A stretch of DNA of 64,000 nucleotides from Plantago ovata (GCA_028274465.1 CM051456.1:45630870-45694869); one strand, 5' to 3'; numbered from the stretch's first letter, positions 11,654-23,561 are shown. Numbers and translations: made by a program. Notes: generated from the letters alone by a model not told the origin.

Positions 11654-12308
11654 CAAGAGGAGGAGCTAGAGTACACCTGGAGTAAGGACTCCTATGCCTA
11701 TTCATGCACCACCGAAGGGACATAAACCATTATTACGTCAGCAATCCATCACAAGGACTGCAAAGTTCGAGTGAATTGGAAGGTACCGGGACAATCTAGC
11801 CGCGACGGATTCAATCTCGAGTTCGCAGTTGCTAGAAGGTTCTAAAGCGCTAGCTTGGTTCCAAAACATAATGACATGGGTGCCCAGCCCCTCGTCGGGG
11901 TGCCCCTTGACTGCCTCTAAAGGGAGCATCATATAGACATCGGGCGGATCAACCGTAGAGAATGTGGTCGACATTGGAAAAGATGGTAGAACACTTCTGA
12001 GTATCCGAGCAGCTTACTGTAACCACCTCTGGGTGTAAAACGCTGGAGGGGGAGGTCCTGATACCACTGCTCTTTCCCCTTCAACAGTTCACATCCTATT
12101 GGAGGGCTACAGGATGGAGGATTCCATAACAGCGGTGGCTAATCTCAAGGATTCTACTCGACACTGTAACTCTACTAGTGAGGATGTGCGTGACAGTAGT
12201 GACAATGAAGGCCATACGGGCAATGATGATACTAATGGAGGAGTTGTTCCTATCCGGCCTGTAAATGGAACTACCACGCATACCAGAAGAACTGATGACA
12301 CCCTATAA
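11654..12308 (+). pseudogene. ORF2 remnant of element C, unrecognised
   Basis: I do not recognise the product. The C copy is cut on the left by the B deletion and continues through two or more stops (one TAA near 11721) to an acidic Asp/Asn-rich tail ending at 12308. The N-terminal block (QEEELEYTW, KDSYAY) is shared with A (34801-35220, minus) and E (57826-58125). The A and E copies differ by an in-frame length change, which favours past coding. It occupies the place where other gypsy elements carry pol. Confidence 0.45.
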
Positions 12309-13870
12309 GGCTCCCAGGGCAGTCCCAATAACTTACAAACAACATACTCAGCCGGCCGAGGCCAAACCATGGGGTAACATCTAGTATCACATTTTATTTC
12401 CTCATTTTCTTACTGCTAGGGACTAGCATAAATTTCATGAGGGGGGATAGGATTTAAGTGATCTAGCGTTGTTAGTTTGGAGCTTGGTATTGGTAGGCTG
12501 AGTATAGTACCTCGCATGTTTTATCCATCTGCATTTGCATTTGCACGTTTACTACTTTCGTAGATTTTTTAGGTTGCATTCACTACATTCATCCTAGGAT
12601 AGTCTTGCATGTTTTATATGGAGTTTATTGCCGAATTTTTTGAACTTTTTTATTGGGTAAATCAACTTACTATGCCTTTAATCATATGCTTCATCTCTAT
12701 GAATTTGTTTGAGGTTTTTCTCGCTTGGCTTGTCACGTTTATGTATTGCACTTAGTTAAGCTTGGTAGTCTCGACATCACTTAGTGGTGTTTTCTCTACT
12801 GCGGTTCACGAAGGCCTTTATAATAGGATGATGCATGTTAGGGTCTTATGGTTGTTTTCCCGAGTAATTATGTACCTAAGCGGCAACAAGTCTTCACCAT
12901 GCTTTGAGATTGCTAAATGCCTAGGAAGGAGGTAGTGTGAGGTTGTGTGATCCTTTGTTTATAACCTATTCTTCCGAATAGGTTTGGGGAGGGGGTTACA
13001 CCATCATAGACTTGTTTTTCGTTTTTCCTTTTCCGTAAATTATGTACTCCAACCTATCCTTTCGAATAGGTTTGGGGAAGTCGTTGTGAGTCATTTTGTT
13101 TCTCTTTTTGTTATGCTACTGCTGGCTAAAAAATAATCGAAAAAAAAAGAAAAAAAAATTCCAGGAAAAAGGGAAGGAAAAAATAAAAAAAGAAACTCGA
13201 AAGAAAAAAAAGAAAAAAAAAAAAAGAAAAGACCCCAAAAAAGAAAAGAAGGGTCCAAAAAAAGAAAGCCACATAGCAGTTTAGCAAAGTGTTGTGTCTC
13301 ATTTTCTAATTTTTGTAATGTTCGTAATTGTGTTGTAATTTTCTATTTTTTGTCTTTTGTTTTTGAGTGTCATCTGTTCTAGACCACCCTCGTCCTGCCA
13401 TTCAGGAAGTGGTGAATAGCTTAAGACTTTACTTGAGAGATAGGTAGAATAGGGGAGTGTTATCTTTTATAGGGAACCCTCCTTCGTTTGATGAGAGCCA
13501 GTACTGGTTCGACCTCTTTCAGAGAAAGTCTTAAACTTGGTGAACAGCAGTAAGTCCTCAGTTTCATAGGCACGGGACAACCTTTTGTATCTTAGCATGC
13601 TTCATTACGTCGTCACTGACTAGGTCAAGGTAGAGAATGTTATGAGAGACTATCTTGTCTTGACATAAGTGTTTATGTGGATGTGTATAAGTCAATCGAG
13701 GTATTCTTCAACCTATATTCATGCTTTGATTTATATGGTTTTTTGTTCATATGTTATTTGATAGATTCAGTAGATTAGTTCATTTTATTTGGCATGAGAC
13801 TCCATTTTGTGTCTTGCATTGTTTTTTGCATTAGAGTCTAGCTTAGTTGCTTGAGGACAAGCAAAGGTTC
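12309..13870 (+). other. Non-coding 3' internal region of element C
   Basis: No coding potential beyond low-complexity frames. It holds the twin hairpins (12963-13072), the purine tract (13141-13274) and a ~600 bp block before the PPT that is conserved in every copy. Confidence 0.7.
12963..13072 (+). repeat. Twin hairpins of element C
   Basis: 12963-12984 has perfect arms AACCTATTC / GAATAGGTT around TTCC. 13051-13072 is the second copy, with one arm mismatch. Both are followed by a G-rich TTTGGGGA run. Confidence 0.8.
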
Positions 13871-13883
13871 GGTTTGGGGAGTT
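13871..13883 (+). promoter_or_regulatory. Polypurine tract of element C
   Basis: GGTTTGGGGAGTT immediately precedes the 3' LTR. The same sequence is found in A on the other strand. Confidence 0.8.
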
Positions 13884-15175
13884 TGATGAATGTGTATTTT
13901 ACACTTTCATTTGAGTCTTTTTCACCTATTTTAGCTATCCTCTATGTTAATTTAGCTATATTTTAGTGCATTTTATAAGAATAGTGTCACGTTTTCCTTT
14001 AGTTTTTATTTTACAGGTTTTGGTTGAAAAACGAGGATTTCGGGGCAATTATATTGAAGTTGACAAGGAATTGGTGTTCCAGAAGCCTATTTGGAGTATC
14101 TGACGGTTTCCGGATAGGATTTGGAGTCTAGGGGTCGAATCTGGAGGTTAGAAGGCCACTAGAAGTCAGAAACCGAGTCCGAAAAGGGGAAGAAATCCAA
14201 AAACGCGTCAAAAATGCGGAATTCCGCGAAATTTACTCCCGGGCGAATCGCCCCACACTAGGCGAATCGCCCGGTGTGTGGGGCCCTTCGCCCACACTAT
14301 TTCGAGGCCTATATATAGTTGCTCAGTTTTTCTCCGAATTTCATACTTTTCCAGACCTATTCTCTCACCTTTCTCTGTAGTTTTAGGTAGGAACTTCCCA
14401 GAGCCTGTTCTGGGGGTTCGTAGCTTAGGAGACACTTTTTCATAGCAGATTGGAGCTTGTAAGATCGCGATTCTTCGGAGACTGACAACCTTCGGTAACA
14501 TTGTATCTTACAGTTTTTCTACTTATTTTTATGTATCTTTCAACATGTTTTCTTCTATGATTTCTGTTGATTGCATGACAACTATGAGTAGCTAAACTTA
14601 TCGTTGGTGGTAGTATGTGAATTCTTAGCGAAGGGTTGATAATCATGCTAATGGCTATATCGCGCATTATACTCTGTGTTATTGCTTTATTTCGTTGATC
14701 AGGCTCAGCCTATATTTTCGTATGTTGATTAATTATTATGCACAACTGGACCCTCGTCGACCTATGCACATCTATATCTTCGTAGTGTTGAATAATACTA
14801 CGGAACACAATTGGACAATAGTGTTGACCTGTCAGTACCTTTATCTTCGTAGTGTTTAATAATTACAACAGGACAATTGATTGATCAAATATCTCCATGC
14901 AAGACCGAGGAATTTATGCATGATTATTAACCCGTTATGCTTTGAAGGACCATACTATCACCAATCTCCATTATCTGCTAGAAAAACCTTTGCTATACCG
15001 TCTGCTGTTTTATATTCTTTAATTAAATTAGATAAAGCTAGTTATAGTCCTTAGAGAACGACACTCGAGGTCATTCTACTGCTACACTACGGTTTTCGTT
15101 GTAGTCGTGAATTGCCTTTGACTAAATAACAAATTTATTTGATTGAATCGGGACCCGACAAATCTCGGTTCATCA
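13884..15175 (+). repeat. 3' LTR of element C
   Basis: 1292 bp, TGATGAA...TTCATCA. A CpG palindrome array lies at 14237-14297, ending about 12 bases before the TATA box ctatatatag at 14309-14318. The LTR ends against the tandem-repeat array that continues to 15428. Confidence 0.9.
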
Positions 15176-15428
15176 CTTATTTTGTCGTAAAATATCTGGA
15201 CCTTGTTTTTGCCCTTATTTTAATAAATTGAGACCTAAAATTTTTTATGTGAAAAAATTTCGGTCTTCTCCGTCTCTCTTATCCGACGCTCTCTTCACGT
15301 AAAATATGCGAAACTTCCACGGTGCTTATTTAATAAGTTAAGACTGAAAAAATTTTCCGGTGAAAATTTTCAGTCTCGACCGTGTCTCCTATCCGACACT
15401 CTTTTGACGTAAAATATGCGAAGCTAAC
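15176..15428. repeat. ~110-bp tandem repeat, left part
   Basis: Repeat units start near 15214 and 15325 (111 bp apart) with CTTATTT(T)AATAA. Each contains a CCGGTGAAAATTTT-like block and a TATCCGAC-CTCTTTTGACGTAAAATATGCG-type block. The array continues beyond the MULE at 20618-20897. Confidence 0.8.
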
Positions 15429-15538
15429 GGAATTTAAATCTACCCCCCTGTTATTTTTTTTTATTACAGATCATTCCCTCTTAGTTAGACAATAACATGT
15501 AGCCCGATGTTACACAAAAATAATTACAGATAGCCCCA
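15429..15538 (+). repeat. MULE left terminal inverted repeat
   Basis: Starts near ggaatttaaatctaccc. Matches the complement of 20538-20618 in ordered short blocks (TATTACaGAT, TCCCTC, ATTACAgATAGCCCC), with indels between them. Confidence 0.65.
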
Positions 15539-15808
15539 CGAACTTGACTTTTTGCGAATTAAGAGCTGGAAGTTACATTTCTACCCCTGCCGGAATTTCA
15601 GAATTTGGCCTGAGACAAACAGCTTAGGATTTGGTCACGTGCACCGCACATGTGGGGTTATATGTAACTGAATTTTCAGAAAAGGTGGTGAAATGAAAAA
15701 AAAATATAGCCGTTGGAATTGAATTTTTGCTAATTTAAACCCCTTCTAACTCAATTTGTGGTAGTCTTCACCTTCTTTTACTTCTATATCTTCTTCCATC
15801 TTAAGAGA

Positions 15809-16237
15809 ATGAGTGATTCGGGTGGTATTCGTCCGGTTTGCAAGGGTACAAGATGTCGAAAGCGTACTATCTTATCTGTGGGCAATGACGACAGGTTTTA
15901 TTGGAGGCGTCCGGCACATGGTTGGTCAGAATGGGTAGAGGAAGAAAATAATGCACAAAGGCGGGGAGAAATGATTCATCCCACAGTTCTATGGGAGTAT
16001 AATGTTCATCCGACGCATCGACAACGCGTGCAACAAACAGAAGAAGTCATTGAACAACAGACAGAAGCACAAGTGCAGCTACCTAGACAGCAACAAGTGA
16101 AGCATTGCAGGGAAAATGTAGATGTAAAAAAAAGGCCAAGAGAAGACAAATACCATAGGATTAGGCAACTAGTTTGCCTAAACCTTTTACTACTTGCTAT
16201 GTACCGTTTCTTGCAAATTTGGAAATCATTCATGTAA
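15809..16237 (+). CDS. Small MULE-borne protein, degenerate GRF zinc-finger-like
   Basis: 143 codons from Met at 15809. I chose this start because the upstream in-frame Met lies in a Phe-rich leader. Residues about 8-40 (C-x4-C, basic stretch, R-F-Y-W, then W-x2-W) resemble the plant GRF-type zinc finger, but the distal cysteines are missing. Then come a Gln/Glu-rich coiled-coil-like middle, a basic stretch, and a C-terminal hydrophobic segment (LLLLAMYRF) like the membrane tail of many plant GRF proteins. It converges on the transposase gene. Function unknown; the GRF resemblance is inference. Confidence 0.5.
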   Translation: MSDSGGIRPVCKGTRCRKRTILSVGNDDRFYWRRPAHGWSEWVEEENNAQRRGEMIHPTVLWEYNVHPTHRQRVQQTEEVIEQQTEAQVQLPRQQQVKHCRENVDVKKRPREDKYHRIRQLVCLNLLLLAMYRFLQIWKSFM

Positions 16238-16307
16238 TAGAATATCTTGAACAAGTGCAATATCTTCAACTTACATAATCCATAACATTGAAATGAACAT
16301 TCACATG

Positions 16308-19300
16308 TCACAAGTGTATTGCTGCACTTACAGTTGGAGTAGGATTTTCAGGTGCAACGGGAACTTGCTTTGGGACTTGGTTAGTCATTGGAACCTCATT
16401 TTGTGGTGGAGGAACAGGTGGAGCTTGTTGTTGTGCCCCCCCTGTTCTTTGCTGCAACCAAAATAATCCCTTGTTAGCATATGAAAATTCAAAATTAAGT
16501 CAAGTAGTACAAGTTAAGCTAGTACTTACAAGTGTTGGGCATTTATTCTTATTGTGGCCTTGAGTTCTGCATAGACTGCACCTTGGAGGTTTCCTCTGCC
16601 TATGAATTGGAGCCTTGGATTTGTAGCCTTGTTCTGAGGGATGCCTAATTCTTACAAGTTGTGGCCTGCCAACTTTCTTCTCTAAAGTTGGTGGTGAGCA
16701 TTCATCCTGTGTAAGGTTACTAGGCCAGAATCTGTAATCATCAATGGGCCATATAGTCATGTCATATGTCCTCACATAAGCAGCAGTAGTATGATTGGAG
16801 GAGACATAATTCTGAGCATCATCTCTGAGCCAAGTGATGGATGTCCATGCATGTCTGCATGGAATTCCACTTAGGTCCCATCTGTTGCAATTGCATGACC
16901 TCTTCTCCATGTTCACTATGAAGGTGAAGTTGTAATCTTCTATCTCAAAGATTCCTCTACCTGATTCAGTCCTCACCATGAGCTTCCTAGATTGTGCATG
17001 AGTGTCATTCAACTTGAAGAGAACAGTAGGCATCAAAGCATGCTTCACCAAGGCCCCTTGCTTCCTCCTTACAACAAGTCTCTGCATAACCTGTGCCCTT
17101 AGCATCTAAAGCAATAATAAAATGGTATACAGCAGTTATCATCTAAAGAAACAATAAAATAGCATCTAAAGCAACAATAAAATAGCATATAAACCAATGT
17201 GATTACTGCCATACCTCCATCAAGTTCAAGAGTGAGTATGCTCTGATTGATTCAACCCATGAGTTGAAGCACTCACTCAAGTTCTTTGTGATATGATCAA
17301 TTTTTGGAGTTGGATCATATGAGTGCCTAGCCCAATGCCCCACTGGTATAGCCATGAGCCACTCATATGCTGGCTCACTCACCTCTCTAATCCTTCCCAT
17401 GGCCTTGTTGAAACCATAGGATGTATAGGCTGATGAAGCCTTCCAGTAGAACTTTCTCGGTAGCACACCACTCCACTTAAGCTTTAAATTGTCATATATA
17501 TTCTTGGAGCATTTCCTATTGATTACATGTGGACACCTCTCCTCAATTATTGGAACCAGGCCCTACATCACAAACACAGTGTTACAAGAGGAGAATTAGT
17601 AGACTTATGGAAAGAGAACAAGATAAAAAGACAAAAGCTAAATTAAGATGCCATACCTTCTGTCTGTCAGCCATGAAATGCCAGTGTTTATCTGCATCAA
17701 ATGGATCAACAAACATCTCAAGGCAGTGGATGAAGAAGCCCAATGACTCCTTGGTTTCAGATTAAACCACAACCCAAGCAAGAGGGAAAATCCCACAGTT
17801 GGCATCAGTAACAACTGCACTCAATAGGAGTCCACCATACTTCCCTTTTAGGTGGCAGCCATCAAAGAACAAAAAGAGTGAGCAACCAGCCAAGAACCCC
17901 TACTTCAATCTAGCTAACCCACAGAAGAACCTCTTGAAGAGAGGTGGCCTTTCTATAGCAGGAGTTGTGTCAATCTCAGAAACTGATCCTGGATTGCTTC
18001 TCAAGAATCATCTCTCTGTACTTTGGCGCCAGCTTATAACCTAACTCAGGATTGCCACCCAATACAAGCATAGCTATCTCCCTAGCTCTCCAAACATTCA
18101 TATATCCAACTGCCACTCCCAATTTTTTTGTAACCCAAGCCTCCAGCTTCTTGGCAGATAGATTTGGATGCTCTTTCAGCTCCAAAACAATCTTATCAGA
18201 CAACCAATTTGCATCTACCATCATTGGATCCACCTTCCTTACACATCTATGCCGACCAGTGTATGTCTTCACCATGATTGAACTACCATCCTCCATCATA
18301 CTTGCATGTAGTCTCCATGGACACCCCTACATTCAAGACAATATATAGAATTAACATCTGATTATCACAATAGAAGTACACATATATTAACTTACAATAT
18401 ATCACAATTCATACCTGAGTAATGCCTGCAAAATGAACTGTGTATCTGTCCTTCTCATTCTTATCTATAACCTTGGTAAACCCCACCTTGAAGAGGTAAT
18501 CTTTCACTCTTCTCCTCAGCTCCTTCATAGTGCTAAATACCTTACCCTATTCAAATTCCATATCCTCAGCATCATAATTCTCTTCAAATTCTTCACCAAC
18601 CCATGTTCCTTGTGGAGCATATTCTTCCGGCACCGCACTTGGATATGTGACAGGCACATCATCATCACCTTGATTACATACAGAAAATAAGACACATGTC
18701 AAGTAGTTGTAATTACTGTTTACAAGAATTAAATAAAAAAAATTAGTTAATTGCATACCTTCAGCTTGTTCTTCTCCCTGGCCATCTTCATTCTGCTCCT
18801 CACCCTACTCTGGCACATGTTCCTCATCACTATCAGAGCCCTCATCATAATGAAGCCCTATCTCTCTATCTTCCTCCTCATGTACATTGTGTGTTGGTGG
18901 TGCATCAGTCTCCCAATCAACAAATCTTTCATCCTCCTCCTCAGTTACCATCCTATCTCCTCCCTCACCTTCACCTTCACTTTCACTCTGTAGCATATCT
19001 CCATAATAACTCTCATCAGATGTAGAGCTTTCCCATTCCTCAACTACCACATCATCTATCTTAGTTTGATCCTTCTCAATCTCATTAACAGTTGGGCCAG
19101 TTTCATCAACATTATTCTCATGAGTCTCATTCACACAAGTTTCATCAGCAGTATTCTCATGAATCTCATTAACAACAGTTTCATCAACATTATTCAAGTT
19201 CTTCTCATTCACAACAGTTTCATTAACCTCAGGCCTATTCACTCCACTAGCACCAGCTTCACTATTAGGAACAAAACCACCACTCAACTTCTCCAATATC

Positions 19301-20037
19301 ACATTCAAGCAATCCTCCCAATTGACATCCATATTCAATTCAGTAGGAGCAGGCTGCTTATCAGGTGTATCAAACCTGGGAATGTAGGCACTATTTGGTG
19401 CTTCATGTTCTGGCTCTTTGTTATGAGGAGGTGGTGTTTTTGGATCTGGTTCTACAACATTTGGATGAGGAAGACTTTTTGGGTTAGGTTCTGGAACATT
19501 ATGTGGGTGAGGACTGTGTTTCTAGTGTCATTGGTGGAGCACCATCTTCTTCAGTCAGGTCAATAACAAAATCATTTTCACTTGGTAATCTGGAGCTTTT
19601 GGTGGTGGTGGTTTTGATGACCTAGGCCTAAACATTCTTCTCCTCAAAGGTTCACCTCTTAAGGGCACCTCAAAGGGAAGATCAACATCATTAGCAACCT
19701 GCTTACCCTTCCCTTTACCCTTAGGACTTGCTATTTTAGCTAGAGCCTCAGCATACTGCACCTCATAGTGAAGTTCAACTTCCCTAGTGTTCATATTTCT
19801 AGTAAACGTCTCAGTGACATCATTATCAATGACAATCTCAATTGTTTTACTACCATTATCAACCTCAGCAAATAGAGAAAAAAACAGAGAATGTTCTTTA
19901 GGCCTCTCTAGCTTATCTAACACATTCTTATCTAAATCAGCTATGAGTCTCTTATGATTGTACCTCTGATGATTCACATTTGTCAACGTGAATGGTTTCA
20001 GCCGTCCATGAACACGTATGTTAAAGCTCTGCTCCAT
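16308..20037 (-). pseudogene. mudrA-type MULE transposase, multi-exon, decayed
   Basis: Start Met at 20037 (MEQSFNIRVHG). In order: an N-terminal domain (19600-20037), an acidic linker (18800-19500), a DNA-binding region (about 18000-18560), the transposase core with DGCHLKGKYGG (near 17850), a conserved ERCPHV block (about 17525), a SWIM finger (C-x-C...C-x-H, near 16850-16905), a CCHC knuckle (near 16555-16590) and a Pro/Gln-rich last exon ending at 16308. Exon joints with good GT...AG ends are visible, for example an intron at 18669-18758 and others near 18330-18415, 17565-17655, 17110-17212 and 16453-16527. Two Gln-to-TAG stops (near 18808 and 18548) and frameshifts near 19560, 19510 and 17985 make this copy inactive. 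Confidence 0.85.
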
Positions 20038-20537
20038 AGCTTCAAAACACAGACAGACAGTAAAAAAACTGTCAAAAGAAAATTCCCAAAACCCTAGTTC
20101 GAACTTACACTGAAATTCTACAAAAAGAAAACACAACACATACTTCACATTGATCATAACAACGAGTAAAACTCAATATCACAAGAAAAAGCAAGAATTT
20201 TGTAAAGGGACGAACAAGCCTTGTTACACTCGCCGTTAGCCGCAATTCAACGGCCCAATGTGTTCGCTAGCTTCCGATAATCAAGAATACGTAATAATAT
20301 GGTCTGTATATGAAGATATTATAGCAGATTTGGTCGATTTTGTGAAGTTGCAGAGGTGACGGTTTGGAGGGTTTGGAGGGAAGTGGAGAAGACGATGAAA
20401 TAGGAAATAGGGAAAAGGGCATAATAAATGAAAAATTGATGAAAAGGCATTAAATCAGGTTTTTAGCCTTAAGGGCGTGTTTGGCCGGAGTAAAATCAAA
20501 AATGAATAACGGGCAATTAAATTTTTTTCTGGCGAAT

Positions 20538-20618
20538 GGGGCTATGTGTAATTGTTAAATTAACGAGGGAGAATCCGTAATATGAGTTTCTAGTGGGGCG
20601 GTTTAAAGTAATTTACCC
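20538..20618 (-). repeat. MULE right terminal inverted repeat
   Basis: On the minus strand it begins GGGTAAATTAC and contains the same ordered blocks as the left end. The outer limit is uncertain by a few bases because the neighbouring array also has ccctta. Confidence 0.65.
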
Positions 20619-20897
20619 TTATTTTAATAAGTTAAGAAGACTCAAAAAAATTTCCCGGTGAAAATTTTCAGTCTCGACCGTGTCTCCTATCCGACGCTCT
20701 TTTGACGTAAAATATGCGAAGCTTCCACGGTACTTATTTTAATAAGTTAAGACTCAAAAATTTTCCCGGTGAAAATTTTCAGTCTCGACCGTGTCTCCTA
20801 TCCGACGCTCTTTTGTCGTAAAATATGCGAAACTTTCACGGTACTTATTTTAATAAGTTAAGACTTAAACATTTTCCCGGTGAAAATTTTTGCGATT
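20618..20897. repeat. ~110-115-bp tandem repeat, right part
   Basis: Units begin near 20618, 20733 and 20843. Unit length varies from 110 to 115 bp. Next to it, on the minus strand, is the 3' end of a Tat-type pol. Tat/Ogre elements are known to carry tandem repeats in their 3' untranslated region, so this may be the 3' UTR array of H'. Confidence 0.7.
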
Positions 20898-23561
20898 GGT
20901 CTCCTGCTTGTTTATTGATTAACTCAATAAATCTTTATCCTTTCTCTTTCTTGACTTTTCTCTTTTCCTTCCTTTGAAATTTTATTGTGATCTTTATATT
21001 TGTTTCTTGCACATTTTTTCTAGATGAAATATCTTCATATGGATTTGACGGAAATCTAAAATGTTAAAGATCCAACCATCTTACGTAAAACTGAATTGTT
21101 CATAAGTAGCTGCTAATAGATTTGACAAAAATCATTATAACTTACTTTAGACAAATAAAAGGTTCAAAAAGGAAATCAAAATAAAGATAACAAAGTTCCT
21201 AGGTGGTCTTCTACTCTCCCTTTTCTGCTCTCTCATTCCTAAGTGTAGAATTTCCTTAGGTTCTTGATGTTCCAAGGTCTCTTCCATCCTTTGTCTTCTT
21301 CATCTTCTAGCTCGTAACTGCCATTTTGTTTTCACCTTTGTTATTTTGAACGGCCCTATCCATTTTGGCTCAAGCTTGCCCATTCCATCTTGCTGTGTTG
21401 CCTTCCTCAGCACCAAGTCACCTACTTGAAGTTCTCTGTTCTTCACATTCTTGTTGTACCTCGTTTCCAGTCTGCCTTGATAGTTTATGATCCTCGCCAA
21501 TGTTGTGCTCCTTACCTCTTCCAGTGTATCTAAGTCCAGCATCCTTGCATCGTGGTTATCTCCGGGTTCATAACCTTGAATTCTTAGAGTCTCTACAACT
21601 GCTTCTGCCGGGATCAAAGCCTCTGATCAGTAGACCAAGTGAAATGGCGTGTCTTGAGCTGATGTTTTTGAAGTAGTCCTGTATGCCCGAAGGACTCCAT
21701 CTAGTTCATCTACCCAATCTCCTTGGCACGCCTTCAGTCTCTTCTCTATTAGCTCCACCAACGTTCGGTTGGTTCTCTCCCCTTGACCGTTCGGTGGGTA
21801 ATATACTGATGTGAACCTTTGTTCTATCTTCATCTGTTTACACCACTCCTTGAGCTTCTTTCCTGAGAATTGTGTGTCGTTGTCTGAGACTATGACTCTT
21901 GGTAGTCCAAAACGACATACTATATTTTTCCAAATGAATTCTAGCACCTTATTCTCTGAAATTGTGGATACTGCCTCCGCCTCAACCCACTTGGAAAAAT
22001 ACTCAACTGCTACAATTAGGAACTTCTTTTGCCCTGTTCCTTTCGGAAACGGTCCTACTATGTCTATGCCCCATTTATTAAATGGGAAAGTGATGTTAGT
22101 TGGCTTGAGCTCTCTAACTCGCTTTGTGCTTTGCTTAGCATATTTTTGGCATTCCGTGCAAGCCTTGGCGTATCGGATGGCATCTGCGATAATCCTCGGC
22201 CAATAATATCCTTGCCTTAAAACCTTCTGAGCTAATGATCTTCCGCCAGAATGATTTCCACAACTTCCCTCGTGCACTTCCGCTAGTATCTGTTTTGCTT
22301 CTAAAACCGTCAAACATCTAAACTGAGTGCCCGCAAATGACCTTCTATACATGTCATTGCCAATCACTAAGTATCTTAGTGACCGGCCCATCACCCTTCT
22401 TGCTTGCACCCTATCACTTGGAAGTTCTCCCTTAGTAAGGTACCTTCTTATATCTTGCATCCAATTCTCATCTTCCTTTATACTTAAGACACTCCGCTCT
22501 TCAACCGTGACGGACGGCTTAGCTTGCTCCATCAACATTATCCTCCTCGTGTCTATTGCTCCTGAAGTTGACGCATATTTTGCTAGTACATCCGCTCTAT
22601 CATTTTCCTTTCTTGGTATCAAGCTTAAACGAAACTCTTTGAATTCTTCAGCTTCTTATTTCAATATAGCCAGGTAACTTCTCATCCTTCTGTTGAATCA
22701 ACCAACTGATCTATCCTTCTCAGAGGGTAAGGATCTTTTGGGCAAAATTTATTGAGCTGTGTAAAGTTATTACACATCCTCCACTTCCATGTCTCTGGCT
22801 TCTCTACGAGCACCACATTGAAAACCCAATTTGAATATCGTACCTCCTCAATGTGTCCCGCTTTCAACAATCTCTCTACCTGCGCGCCGATAATTGCCTC
22901 TTGCTTTGGTCCAAAGTTAGTTCTCTTCTGCCTTATGTGTGTGATCTTTGTGTCCATGTTCAGCTTGTGTACAACAACAGATGGATCAATCCCTATCAAG
23001 TCATTCGTGCTCCAGGCGAACACATCCGCATTTTGCTTCAAACACGCTATTAGCTTTCACTCAACTTCCCACTCCATCTCTGTCCCAATCGTTGTTGTTT
23101 TTTCAGGATCTCCATCTATGATTGCACTTCCCTGATTGTCTCTTTGGGCTGTATTTTATTTTGTTGTAAGAACCTCTTCTTTGGAGTTGGAGCGACGGGC
23201 TCCTCGGGAATAACCTTATACTCCTCTGGTTGAATTTCTCCCTTTGGGAGCTCCTCTCTAGCCCTTCGAGCTACTTCTCTTCTTTGGCTCTTAGTAAGTG
23301 ACGGACTTATCTTTAGCTTCTCGGTTGGCGCTTCTTTGATAACAAACATTTCCCTCTCATCTCTTGACTTGTGGTCTCTCATATCCTATTTTGGAAGTGA
23401 GTTCCTTCTTACCGAGAGAGTATAGCGTTCCCAGGCTTGATTTATGTTTCCAACTTCTTGTCCTACTCCAGCTGGTGTAGGAAATTTCACTCTATTGTGT
23501 AGAGTTGATGCCACGGCTTGGAAGACCCTAAGAGCTGGTCTACCTAATGCCACCTGATAAG
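20898..23561 (-). mobile_element. H': Tat/Ogre-lineage gypsy, 3' part
   Basis: Minus-strand pol fragment with the end of protease, part of RT, integrase and a short 3' untranslated region (20898-21238), nearly parallel to H at 45399-49058. Relative to H it lacks about 1.44 kb of RT and both RNase H domains; the deletion joins at 22682 on the shared bases cat. The upstream end is the Sire-1 LTR at 23562, in the same target (ataag) as Sire-2 in H. Confidence 0.85.
21239..23561 (-). pseudogene. pol of H' (protease end, RT part, integrase)
   Basis: From high to low coordinates: the retropepsin tail (VALGRPALRVF, 23400-23560), a linker, the RT N-terminal half (22682-23041, with KWRMCNNFTQLN), then directly integrase. 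Integrase keeps the HHCC finger (HEGSCGNHSG...CTECQK), D in WGIDIVGPF, D in VSDNDTQF and a damaged third block (NGQGERTNR, indel near 21790). The chromodomain-like tail is shifted by one base near 21325 and would end at 21239-21241. Non-functional. Confidence 0.85.

Larger units (their letters stand above)
3101..15175 (+). mobile_element. Element C: Athila-lineage non-autonomous LTR retrotransposon, interrupted by B
   Basis: In order it holds an LTR remnant, the gap, gag-protease, the post-gag hairpin, a CpG palindrome cluster, a non-coding stretch, element B inserted at 6336, ORF2, twin hairpins, the purine tract, the PPT and a complete 3' LTR. B went in after the bases gtcat (6331-6335). 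The far side of B and about 165 bp of C were later deleted, as comparison with E at 57830-58000 shows. C lacks reverse transcriptase, RNase H and integrase. Confidence 0.85.
15429..20618 (-). mobile_element. MULE (Mutator-like) DNA transposon
   Basis: It is bounded by imperfect terminal inverted repeats, 15429-15538 and 20538-20618, sharing blocks such as TATTAC-GAT, TCCCTC and ATTACA-ATAGCCCC. It holds a multi-exon mudrA-type transposase on the minus strand and a small convergent gene on the plus strand. It sits inside the ~110-bp tandem array. I could not identify the expected 8-11 bp target duplication, perhaps because of array rearrangement. Confidence 0.85.

Noticed and set aside
13096-13284. 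Lys-rich open frames over purine tracts (also near 59274-59544, 8087-8341, 33390-33622)
   Set aside because: Both strands are open because the DNA is nearly all A/G; no conserved protein sequence among copies.
15420-20640. 8-11 bp target-site duplication of the MULE
   Set aside because: Flanks compared on both sides do not match; array rearrangement or misplaced ends are possible.
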